NCBI GenBank assembly: GCA_023452965.1
Contig: JAEXUU010000441.1
Span: 1 to 9,525, forward strand
DNA: 9,525 bases
Direction of reading: 5' to 3'
Source: Pseudomonadota bacterium
GTDB taxonomy: Bacteria; Pseudomonadota; Alphaproteobacteria; Rhizobiales; Beijerinckiaceae
Part shown: in pieces, positions 1 through 5,864 of the stretch
How the letters are laid out: every line of letters starts with the position of its first letter
How positions within the stretch are numbered: position 1 is the first letter of the stretch
Translations under genes and position numbers: made by a program
The notes under the pieces: generated by a model
What the model was told of the DNA's origin: nothing
Database searches by the model: none
What the model saw: only the letters and a program-made list of their open reading frames with translations

Positions 1-106
1 GTTCGACAGCGGCCGGCCGCTGCTCGGCCGACCGGGCGACGGCCGCCGCGGGCGGGGCCATCGAAGCCTGGGCGAGCGGCAGGGTGGCGTTGCGCTTGCC
101 GAACAT
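1..106 (-). CDS. cpaF: CpaF/TadA pilus assembly ATPase, N-terminal fragment
   Basis: Only the first 35 codons are inside the window; the gene continues past the left edge. The visible start reads MFGKRNATLPLAQAS followed by an Ala/Pro-rich stretch. This is the poorly conserved N-terminal tail usual for CpaF, before the ATPase domain. Identity therefore rests mainly on position: it starts one base after the cpaE stop, and in alphaproteobacterial Tad loci cpaF follows cpaE. The ATG at 106-104 is preceded by a good Shine-Dalgarno (GGAAGG, 6-base spacing) embedded in the last codons of cpaE, so translation is probably coupled. By family knowledge, CpaF is the cytoplasmic hexameric secretion ATPase that powers Flp pilus assembly with TadB/TadC. 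No Walker motif is visible here, so the call is contextual. Confidence 0.8.
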   Translation of the reverse strand, partial: MFGKRNATLPLAQASMAPPAAAVARSAEQRPAAVE

Positions 107-107
107 C

Positions 108-1364
108 TCAGGCCTTCCGGCGCATCAGCTTGGCAACCAGCGGCTCGAACAGGCTGCGCCTGCCGCGCTTGGCTTCGCCACGCCCCGTCAGCACCGTCGC
201 GATCTGGACGAAGGCCTCGGCGACCTTGCCGCCCGCCTGGACCTCGGCGATCATCTGGCCGTTATTGGCGGCCGTCCCGAAGAGCTGGGCGTCGAAGGGG
301 ATCGCATTCAAGACCTCGACGCCGAGCGCCTTGGCGAACTCCGCTGCGTCGATCTCCGGCCGCTTGGCGATTCCGACCTGGTTGAGGATCAGCCGCGGCA
401 CGGAATCGTTGGGCCGCGCCGCGCGCAGCAGGTCCATCAGATTCTTGGCGTTGCGCAGCGAAGCCAGTTCCGGCGCGGCGACGATCACGACCTCGTCGGC
501 GCCGATCAGGGTGCGCTTGGCCCAGCCCGTCCAGACATGGGGCACGTCCAGCACGATGCAGGGCACGCTGGCGCGCAGCAGATCGAGCAGAAGGTCGAGC
601 GAATCCTCACCGAGATCGATGGTGCGGTCGAGAACCGCCGGCGCCGCGAGAAGAGCCAGGTTCTCGCTGCAGCGCGAGAGCAGCCGGTCGAGCATATTGG
701 CATCGAGGCGGTCGGGCGCGAACACCGCCTCGGCGATGCCTTGCGGCGGATCCTGGTTGAAGTCGAGCCCCGCCGTGCCGAAGGCGATATCGAGGTCGAC
801 GATCACGGTCGAGGCATCGAGATTGCGGCCGATCGCCCAGGCGAGGTTATGCGCGACGGTCGATGCGCCGACGCCGCCCTTGGCTCCGACCACCGCAATG
901 GTGCGCCCGAGAGTTGCCGCACCCGGCGTGGCGTAAAGCTCCGACAGGGTTCGCAGCACATCGAGAACGCCGAGCGGTGCGATCAGATAATCGCTGACGC
1001 CGCGGCGGATCAGGTCGCGATAGAGCTGGACATCGTTGACATGGCCGATGACCACGACCTTGGTGCCGGGGTCGCAGCTCTCGGCCAGCGCATCGAGGCT
1101 GGCGATCAAGCGCGCCGGCTCGGTGGCTGTCTCCAGCACGATCACGTTCGGCGTCGGCGCGGCGCGGAACGCCTCCACCGCAGCGGCAGGGCCGCCCATC
1201 TGGATACGGGACTGCGCCTTGTCCATGCGCCGGTCGGCCGTCACCGCCTGCATGGCGGCGGCGACTTCCTGCGTCTCGCAGAAGGCCTGCAAGGTGATGC
1301 GCGGCAGCGGCGCGATAATCTCCTCGCCGGGCATTTCCGTCTCGTGGAGCGAACCGGCTGCCAT
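108..1364 (-). CDS. cpaE: CpaE/TadZ-like pilus localisation ATPase
   Basis: A cytoplasmic protein of 418 residues in the MinD/ParA superfamily. In Tad systems, CpaE/TadZ proteins localise the pilus machinery, often to a pole. Residues about 73-145 look like an atypical receiver domain (NVIVLE, then VVVIGH, then GVSDYLIAP). The usual phosphoacceptor aspartate position seems to be Glu78. The ATPase domain begins near 155 with a deviant Walker A, GAKGGVGAST (Lys162 kept; Ala167 where most P-loops have the second lysine), followed by a VIVDLDIAFG strand at about 187-196. This form is known from TadZ/CpaE proteins. I chose ATG 1364 over the in-frame GTG at 1367 because GGAGG lies 6 bases from the ATG but only 3 from the GTG. 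The ATG overlaps the cpaD stop as TGATG. The C-terminus ends in a basic RRKA tail. Confidence 0.93.
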   Translation of the reverse strand: MAAGSLHETEMPGEEIIAPLPRITLQAFCETQEVAAAMQAVTADRRMDKAQSRIQMGGPAAAVEAFRAAPTPNVIVLETATEPARLIASLDALAESCDPGTKVVVIGHVNDVQLYRDLIRRGVSDYLIAPLGVLDVLRTLSELYATPGAATLGRTIAVVGAKGGVGASTVAHNLAWAIGRNLDASTVIVDLDIAFGTAGLDFNQDPPQGIAEAVFAPDRLDANMLDRLLSRCSENLALLAAPAVLDRTIDLGEDSLDLLLDLLRASVPCIVLDVPHVWTGWAKRTLIGADEVVIVAAPELASLRNAKNLMDLLRAARPNDSVPRLILNQVGIAKRPEIDAAEFAKALGVEVLNAIPFDAQLFGTAANNGQMIAEVQAGGKVAEAFVQIATVLTGRGEAKRGRRSLFEPLVAKLMRRKA

Positions 1365-2128
1365 CACTTGCCTCCGACGGCCTTGGTGATTTCAGTCTGC
1401 TCCTGGCGATACTCGGTCGACGGATCCTTGCCCTCGCGCAGCTTCCTGATCGCCTCCATGCGCTTCTGGGTGGCGAGCCGGCCTTCGCTGCGGGCGCGGA
1501 CGAGATCGAGCGGGTCGGCGACCTGCGCAGCGAGATTGGCCTGCGTCGAGCAGCCGAGGTTCCACAAGGGCTGGTTCGAGGCATCGGTCTTGTAGCTCGA
1601 GACCCCGGCATCCTCAGGCCATTGCCCGCAGGCATGCGGCAGACCCGCCTGGAGCGAGGCATAGGTCAGGCGGATCGGCGAGGCGAGGCCGGGATCAACG
1701 ACCGGATAGGTCCTGACCTGGAGCGCACCCTGGGACACGCCGGCCTGCGCCAGCGAGCGGCGAATGCCCTCGAGCGTGTCGCGCGCCGCAAGTTCCCGCC
1801 CGGTGCCGGTCGGCACCTCGGCGACCAGGCCGCCGCGGCCGCTGCGGCGATAGTCCTGTCCGAAGCGGGCGACATCATCGGCCTGGCGCGGGTCGAGCCC
1901 ACCGCCGGCGCGGCCAACGAAGACATCGAGGGAGCGCGGCGCGTCACGCAGGACGATCGGATGGCGCTCGCGCGTGTCGAAGGGCGCGCCCCCCGCCGTG
2001 AGGGCGCCCTTGGCGCAGGCGCCGAGGGCGAGCGCGGCTGCGAGCACGGCCAGGAGGCCAGCCGGGCCGCGACGGCGCTTCGGGCTTGTGTCGTCTTTCG
2101 TCACGCTCGCAATCCCTTGCAGATGCAT
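1364..2128 (-). CDS. cpaD: CpaD-family Tad pilus outer-membrane lipoprotein
   Basis: A protein of 254 residues. A basic stretch (KRRR, 17-20) is followed by a hydrophobic helix (about 22-37) and a lipobox LGAC with Cys38, so it should be a signal-peptidase-II lipoprotein with a mature chain of about 217 residues. The body (RHPIVLRD, then a VPTG segment, then VRTYPVVDP, then HACGQWPEDAG, then the NLGCSTQANLAAQVADPLDL block) matches the CpaD family. CpaD is thought to work with the CpaC secretin in the outer membrane, much as a pilotin does. The lone ATG at 2128 has GGGGGAG 5 bases upstream. The gene lies 12 bases after cpaC, and its TGA overlaps the cpaE start by one base. The C-terminal 50 residues are highly charged (many K, R, E), probably flexible. 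Confidence 0.92.
   Translation of the reverse strand: MHLQGIASVTKDDTSPKRRRGPAGLLAVLAAALALGACAKGALTAGGAPFDTRERHPIVLRDAPRSLDVFVGRAGGGLDPRQADDVARFGQDYRRSGRGGLVAEVPTGTGRELAARDTLEGIRRSLAQAGVSQGALQVRTYPVVDPGLASPIRLTYASLQAGLPHACGQWPEDAGVSSYKTDASNQPLWNLGCSTQANLAAQVADPLDLVRARSEGRLATQKRMEAIRKLREGKDPSTEYRQEQTEITKAVGGK
1371..1375 (-). promoter_or_regulatory. Shine-Dalgarno deciding the cpaE start
   Basis: GGAGG on the minus strand lies 6 bases before ATG 1364-1362 and only 3 bases before the alternative GTG 1367-1365. The spacing favours the ATG start. The element sits inside the last codons of cpaD, consistent with translational coupling. Confidence 0.6.
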
Positions 2129-2140
2129 GTCCGCTCCCCC

Positions 2141-3634
2141 TCAATCGGCGATGAAGCCGACGCGGCCGCGATACGCCTGGGGAACAGGCCCGCCACTGGT
2201 CGTCCCGTAGATCTTGTTGAGACGCCCCATCAGGACCGTCTGCGCATCATGGGCCTCGACGAAGCCGTCATCGGGCCGGTTGAGCTGGCCGGGGTCGATC
2301 GGTTTGACGATATAGGGCGTCACCGCGATCATCAGCTCCGTTTCCTCACGCTGGTAGTCGCGCGAGCGGAACAGCGTGCCGATGATCGGGATGTTCATCA
2401 GGCCGGGCAGACCGTTGATCGCCTGGCGCGAAACACGCTGGATCAGACCGGCCGTCGCCAGCGTACCGCCGGAAGGCAACTCGACCGTGGTATCGGACTT
2501 GCGCACGCGGAAGCCGGGAGCGTTGACCGCAGTGCTCTCGGTCGGGTTGAGGCGAAGCTGGTTTTCGAAGTCGAGCTCGGTGACCTCGGTGGCGATCCGC
2601 ATCGAGATCCTGCCCTCGGACATCACGATGGGCGTGAAGTTCAGCGAGACGCCAACTGGCTTGTAGGCGATGTTGAGCACGCAGCGATTGGACAAATCGC
2701 ACGAATAGCCGTTCGGTATCGGCACCTCGCCGCCGGCAGTGAACTTGGCGCTCTCGCCCGAAATCGCCGTCACGGTCGGCTCGGCGAGCACGCGCGAGAG
2801 CCCGGCCCGTTCGAGCGCTCGCAGGGTAAAATTGGTCGAGTTGCCGATGCCTGCACCAATCGCGGTTGCCGCGAGCTGCTGCGGTTGCAACGAGAAAGGC
2901 GTGTCGATCGTTGGCGTGATGCTGAACTTGCCGAGCTTCCACTCACCGGTCGAGTTGATGCCGAGCTGCTTGATTGCCTTGCGCGAGACCTCGGAGACGA
3001 CGACCTTGACCATGACCTGATCGCGCCCGCGAATGGTCAGCGAGTTGATCACCGCCCCTTTGGTCGTGCTCTGGATCAACCCTCCCGTGGTCGAATTGCC
3101 GACGAAGGCACCCGCTATATCCATAGCCTGCGTCGCCTCGGAGGCGCTGGCGACGGTGCCGACCAGCAGGATCGAATTGCCGGCCGGCTTCACCTGAATT
3201 TGCGCCTGCGGCATCGCCGAGCGCAGGGTCTGGCGCAGCACGTTGAGGTCGCGCCCGACCTCAATCTCAAGCGCGGTGATCTGCCGGCCTTCGGCATCCA
3301 TCACGAACATCGAGGTCTGGCCATCGGCCATGCCGATGATGAACAGCTTGCGCGCCGAGCGCACGACGGCGTCGGCGACCTTGGGGTTGGCGACGAAGAC
3401 TTCCTTGGCGTCACGCGGCAATTCGACGATCAGCGAACGGCCGATCGAAAGGTCGAGCTTGCGCGCGATCGCATGCTCGCTCGCGCCGACATTCAGCACC
3501 GGCGCGGCGCCGGTCGCCTGGGCAAGGGCCGGTGCGGCAGCGCTCAACACAGCGAGTGGCAGAAAGGCAAGGCCGAAGCGCCGCCGCATGGCAGGGCTGT
3601 GGAAGGAGCGAAATGCGTTCGCGGCGGGAATCAT
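2141..3634 (-). CDS. cpaC: CpaC/RcpA outer-membrane secretin of the Tad pilus
   Basis: A 497-residue secretin that forms the outer-membrane channel for the Flp pilus. It starts with a Sec signal: RRR at 17-19, a hydrophobic core at 20-37 and a probable cleavage after ALA (38). Residues about 60-130 form the pilus-assembly N-terminal domain (LSIGRSLIVELPRDAKEVFVANPKVADAVV). A BON-like segment (IQVKPAGNSILLVGTV) follows at about 145-190. The C-terminal half holds the secretin beta-domain, including LRALERAGLSRVLAEPTVTA, the GGEVPIP motif and a late GLPGLMNIPIIGTLFRS segment. Length is normal for CpaC. ATG 3634 overlaps the cpaB stop as ATGA. Met16 would give a shorter signal peptide but has no clear Shine-Dalgarno. 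A stand-alone relative of its N-terminal domain is encoded divergently at 5865-6380. Confidence 0.95.
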   Translation of the reverse strand: MIPAANAFRSFHSPAMRRRFGLAFLPLAVLSAAAPALAQATGAAPVLNVGASEHAIARKLDLSIGRSLIVELPRDAKEVFVANPKVADAVVRSARKLFIIGMADGQTSMFVMDAEGRQITALEIEVGRDLNVLRQTLRSAMPQAQIQVKPAGNSILLVGTVASASEATQAMDIAGAFVGNSTTGGLIQSTTKGAVINSLTIRGRDQVMVKVVVSEVSRKAIKQLGINSTGEWKLGKFSITPTIDTPFSLQPQQLAATAIGAGIGNSTNFTLRALERAGLSRVLAEPTVTAISGESAKFTAGGEVPIPNGYSCDLSNRCVLNIAYKPVGVSLNFTPIVMSEGRISMRIATEVTELDFENQLRLNPTESTAVNAPGFRVRKSDTTVELPSGGTLATAGLIQRVSRQAINGLPGLMNIPIIGTLFRSRDYQREETELMIAVTPYIVKPIDPGQLNRPDDGFVEAHDAQTVLMGRLNKIYGTTSGGPVPQAYRGRVGFIAD

Positions 3635-4425
3635 GGCTTTACGCCCTTGCTGGTCACGCCGTAGCGCACGAGGGTCATTCCGCCCTCACTGGCCGGCGCA
3701 TTCTGGTCGCCGGCATCCTGAAGGCTGCGCAGCACCAGCGAGAGCGAACTGGTCTTCTGCGCGAGGGTCACGATGTCGACCTGGTTCGGCTCGAGTTCGA
3801 GGGTTGCGGTTTCGCCGACCACGACCTTGTCGCCATTCTTCTCCTGGACGTTCTGGCCGATCGCCAGCACCCGGACATTGACCAGGATGGCTTCGCTGAA
3901 CGGCGGCGAGCCGTCCTTGCTGTTGTCGTCGCGCGTGGTGCTGATCACGTCGACGCGGTCATTGGGCAAGATGAAACCGCCAGCGGTGTTGGCGCCGCGG
4001 CTGTCGGTGGTGATGGCGACGGCACGCTTGCCGGCCGGCAGGATGGCGGAGAGGAAGCCGGCCGCGTCGGTGCGGATGAGTTTCTCGCGGCGGATCGGCT
4101 CGGAGCCGAAGAGCTGGGCCCGCGCAACCTGGCCGACGAACTCGGCCTCGCCCTCGGGAGCATCCTCGCGGCGAATCACGCCGGTGGGCAGGCTCGCCAG
4201 CGGCCAGGCGATCCAACGCAGATCGCTGGCGGTGAGCCGGTTGCCGACGGGAACATCGACCGCCGCGACCAGCACTTCCATGGTCGGTGCGGGCTCGTAC
4301 TTCGTCACCGCTGGGGTCTTGGATGGCCGGCTGATCAACAGCGCAGCGGCCAGCCCGGCGACCAGCGCGATTGCGAGGATGATGATTCTGGCGGCACTCA
4401 TGGTTGGCTGATCCTCAGCCAGCAT
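3631..4425 (-). CDS. cpaB: CpaB/RcpC Flp pilus assembly protein
   Basis: A 264-residue periplasmic protein anchored by one N-terminal membrane helix (about 14-31, ARIIILAIALVAGLAAALLI). It carries an SAF domain from about residue 47 (PTMEVLVAAVDVPVGNRLTASDL, where SAF domains are typical of CpaB and FlgA). A second beta-rich part follows, with GKRAVAITTDS and FILPNDRVDVI. Family knowledge places CpaB/RcpC in the periplasm, supporting secretin function and pilus assembly; its exact reaction is not settled. ATG 4425 has AGGAG with 7-base spacing. Met9 (4401-4399) also looks like a family-typical start and has GAGGA about 11 bases upstream, so the start is open by 8 codons. The gene begins a tight run to cpaF; its TGA overlaps the cpaC ATG. 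Confidence 0.93.
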   Translation of the reverse strand: MLAEDQPTMSAARIIILAIALVAGLAAALLISRPSKTPAVTKYEPAPTMEVLVAAVDVPVGNRLTASDLRWIAWPLASLPTGVIRREDAPEGEAEFVGQVARAQLFGSEPIRREKLIRTDAAGFLSAILPAGKRAVAITTDSRGANTAGGFILPNDRVDVISTTRDDNSKDGSPPFSEAILVNVRVLAIGQNVQEKNGDKVVVGETATLELEPNQVDIVTLAQKTSSLSLVLRSLQDAGDQNAPASEGGMTLVRYGVTSKGVKP

Positions 4426-4432
4426 GAACTGG

Positions 4433-4437
4433 CTCCT
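4433..4437 (-). promoter_or_regulatory. Shine-Dalgarno of cpaB
   Basis: AGGAG on the minus strand lies 7 bases before ATG 4425-4423. It supports the longer CpaB start over Met9. Confidence 0.55.
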
Positions 4438-4461
4438 AGTCGGATCGTGCCGCCGGAATCG

Positions 4462-4476
4462 TCAACTTATGGTTAA
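4462..4476. promoter_or_regulatory. possible CtrA-type box upstream of cpaB
   Basis: TCAA-N7-TTAAC on the plus strand (TTAA-N7-TTGA on the minus strand) is one base away from the TTAA-N7-TTAA box bound by CtrA in many alphaproteobacteria. It sits in the 104-base gap between cpaA and cpaB, about 40-50 bases before the cpaB ATG. CtrA controls pilin genes in Caulobacter, so a role is plausible, but short AT-rich motifs arise by chance and nothing else here proves it. Confidence 0.22.
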
Positions 4477-4504
4477 CCGGACGTATCTTTTTAGCGGGAG
4501 TTGC

Positions 4505-4539
4505 CGGTCTCTGGCGGCTTTGACCCTGCTCAGAGACCG
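4505..4539 (-). repeat. 9-bp perfect inverted repeat spanning the cpaA stop
   Basis: CGGTCTCTG (4505-4513) and CAGAGACCG (4531-4539) are perfect inverted arms separated by 17 bases. The distal arm overlaps the last codons and stop of cpaA. The minus-strand RNA could form a hairpin right at the end of cpaA. No U-run follows on that strand, so it is not a classical intrinsic terminator. It could be a 3'-end stabiliser or an attenuator between cpaA and cpaBCDEF. Confidence 0.4.
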
Positions 4540-5042
4540 ATTGCCGCCCGCCAGATCGCGGTCTGCGGCAGAACCGCGAGCGCACCGAATGCCAGCGCCA
4601 CACCATAGGGCACACCCTGTTGCACGCCGTGCAGTTGTTTCGCCCATGCCCAGTTCTCCGCCCGGCCGGGCAGCGGCGCCTCGCGCAGCTTGTAGAGAAC
4701 GATCGTGAGCACTCCACCCGCGAGCGCAGTTGCCAGGAGGTAGAGGAAAAGCGGCTCGAAGCCGAACCACAGCGCCGTCGCAGCGACGAGCTTGGCATCG
4801 CCGCCCCCGACCCAGCCAGCCGCGAACAGGCCGACGCCAACGACAAGCGCCACAAGCCCGGCCGCGACATGCCAACCCACCTGGCCCCAGCTCAGGCCGA
4901 GACTGACAGCGCAGACTGCAAAGGCCGCGAGCAGAAACAGGCACAGGCGGTTCGAGATCGTCATCGTGATGATGTCGCTCGCCGCAGCATAAGCCATGGC
5001 GGCAGGAAAGACGACGAGGACGGCAATCAGCGGCAGCGACAT
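4530..5042 (-). CDS. cpaA: CpaA/TadV-type prepilin peptidase (A24 family)
   Basis: A 170-residue integral membrane aspartic peptidase expected to cleave the Flp prepilin after its Gly (GATAIEY site) at the inner face of the cytoplasmic membrane. Both catalytic aspartates are visible: Asp23 in ASDIITMTISNR, and Asp82 in the GGGDAKL (GxGD) motif. About five to six hydrophobic segments cover the chain (roughly 3-20, 33-50, 58-75, 85-112 and 143-168). The small size and lack of the cysteine-rich methylase domain match the short TadV/CpaA class rather than PilD. ATG 5042 has GGGAG 8 bases upstream. It lies between flp and cpaB, as is usual, but is separated from both by gaps of 231 and 104 bases with hairpins, so it may be expressed at a level between the two. 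Confidence 0.93.
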   Translation of the reverse strand: MSLPLIAVLVVFPAAMAYAAASDIITMTISNRLCLFLLAAFAVCAVSLGLSWGQVGWHVAAGLVALVVGVGLFAAGWVGGGDAKLVAATALWFGFEPLFLYLLATALAGGVLTIVLYKLREAPLPGRAENWAWAKQLHGVQQGVPYGVALAFGALAVLPQTAIWRAAIGL

Positions 5043-5173
5043 GACTTCGTCTCCCGGAACATCAGCTTGAAGGTCATAGACCGGCGGGTCTGATCAAAGC
5101 CTTACCGGAGTTGCAGAAATCCGGCTGGGACGATCTCCAGGGCCAGCCGTCGACCCTGGCTAGCCGGAAACAG

Positions 5174-5199
5174 GAACGCCCCGGCAAACCGGGGCGTTC
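5174..5199 (-). terminator. strong hairpin downstream of flp (terminator or attenuator)
   Basis: A perfect 11-bp stem, GAACGCCCCGG / CCGGGGCGTTC, closes a CAAA (TTTG on the minus strand) loop. It lies about 75 bases past the flp stop. On the minus strand only a short TTT follows (CTGTTTCC), so termination may be partial. That would give abundant short pilin mRNA and some read-through into cpaA. Such a hairpin after flp fits the known need for far more pilin than assembly proteins; the regulatory role is inferred. Confidence 0.65.
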
Positions 5200-5273
5200 G
5201 AATCTCTCGCCCTGAGGCGGCGCGTGTCAGATGGATGTCGGATCAGGCGCAGCTCAGTTCGTCCGCAAGCGGA

Positions 5274-5450
5274 TCAGGCAGCCGCTCCACGCAGCTCGTT
5301 CGCGATACGGGTCAGGACGGCCATCAGGGCCGAGCCGACCAGGTTCATGCCGGCGATGGCGACGACGGCGATCAGGGCAGCGATCAGGCCGTACTCGATG
5401 GCGGTCGCGCCGGACTCGTTCTTGGCAAAGCGAGCGAAAAGCTTGGTCAT
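5274..5450 (-). CDS. flp: Flp/Fap-type major pilin precursor
   Basis: A 58-residue Flp family type IVb prepilin. The short basic leader (MTKLFARFAKNESG) ends at Gly14; cleavage Gly14-Ala15 yields a mature pilin beginning ATAIEYGLIAALIAVVAIAG, with the conserved Glu at +5 (residue 19) and Tyr at +6 of the Flp motif. The hydrophobic helix runs to about residue 48, and the tail is short and Ala-rich (LRGAAA). The mature size of about 44 residues is normal for Flp. The frame is open upstream to 5516, but AGGAG (5457-5461) 6 bases before ATG 5450 and the family leader length fix this start. CpaA at 4530-5042 is the expected processing enzyme. It is the first gene of the pilus locus, facing the AT-rich control region. 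Confidence 0.95.
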   Translation of the reverse strand: MTKLFARFAKNESGATAIEYGLIAALIAVVAIAGMNLVGSALMAVLTRIANELRGAAA

Positions 5451-5456
5451 GGTAGT

Positions 5457-5461
5457 CTCCT
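5457..5461 (-). promoter_or_regulatory. Shine-Dalgarno deciding the flp start
   Basis: AGGAG, within AAAAGGAGA on the minus strand, lies 6 bases before ATG 5450-5448. It selects the 58-residue pilin over the 80-residue open frame. Confidence 0.7.
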
Positions 5462-5632
5462 TTTGCACCACGGTTTGACTGCTGCCTTGCTCTGGATCGG
5501 CTTCGGTCAGCGACAATTGCGAAGCTACACGGACCGCATTGCTGATCAGTTAAAGCGACTCAAGAATTCAGAGAATTGCGGACGCATTTCTTGGATGGTT
5601 AACACGATCCTATTTCAATTCAGGAGTTAAAG

Positions 5633-5695
5633 ATGCGTATATATATTGGTACAATTTTAGTTATTACAGTATTTGCTTCCGACGCGCAAAGCTGA
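5633..5695 (+). CDS. possible 20-residue leader peptide (mini-ORF)
   Basis: ATG 5633 follows AGGAG (5622-5626) by 6 bases, as good a Shine-Dalgarno as any in the window. The product would be 20 residues: MRIYIGTILVITVF followed by a short polar end. It looks like a truncated signal or membrane segment. Codons are AT-rich (ATA, TAT, ATT, TTA), unlike all neighbours. Its TGA overlaps another ATG (TGATG at 5693-5697) opening a 15-codon ORF ending at 5742, whose TGA in turn overlaps ATG 5742, in frame with the gene at 5865. It might be a coupled leader peptide, the remnant of a decayed gene, or chance in an AT-rich stretch. I recognise no family. Confidence 0.22.
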   Translation: MRIYIGTILVITVFASDAQS

Positions 5696-5864
5696 TGACT
5701 TTCTTTCTCTCCCAGATCGAGCACCAAATTACCCAGTTTTGATGCATTACCCAAAGCCTTGTCGTCCTAACGGCACCTCTCTGCGGCGGCCAGACCGCCA
5801 TCTTAGGAATTGGTTCATCATTTTCGGCTTTGCTCGGCCTGTTGGAGATCTTGGGGCGCGAGCC

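Larger units (their letters stand above)
5451..5864. other. divergent intergenic control region, AT-rich in its middle
   Basis: These 414 bases between flp (minus) and the orphan secretin-domain gene (plus) hold no large gene. The part from about 5540 to 5760 is much richer in A/T than the rest of the window, with TATATATATTGG near 5638-5649 and several TTAA words. It should contain the promoters for flp and for the plus-strand gene. I could not assign a convincing -35/-10 pair on either strand, and no full TTAA-N7-TTAA box is present. A 20-codon mini-ORF with a strong Shine-Dalgarno lies at 5633-5695 and is listed separately. Confidence 0.5.

Noticed and set aside
84..3664. Long plus-strand open frames (84-1595 and 1622-3664) opposite cpaE, cpaD and cpaC
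   Set aside because: Their translations are low-complexity, rich in R, G, D and H, and match no family. They are the antisense shadow of GC-biased codons in well-recognised minus-strand genes.
5224..5630. Plus-strand frames opposite flp (84 to 131 codons)
   Set aside because: They are antisense to an unmistakable Flp pilin with its own Shine-Dalgarno and have no recognisable content.
5517..5640. CtrA boxes (TTAA-N7-TTAA) in the flp promoter region
   Set aside because: TTAA words are present, but the second half-sites read CAAG, CTAT, TATA, ATTG, GCAA or AGAA. No pair fits well enough to call.
5673..5864. A longer 235-residue version of the plus-strand gene starting at 5673
   Set aside because: It would bury the signal peptide inside the protein and add an N-terminus with no recognisable pattern. 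The start at 5865 puts the signal peptide at the N-terminus.
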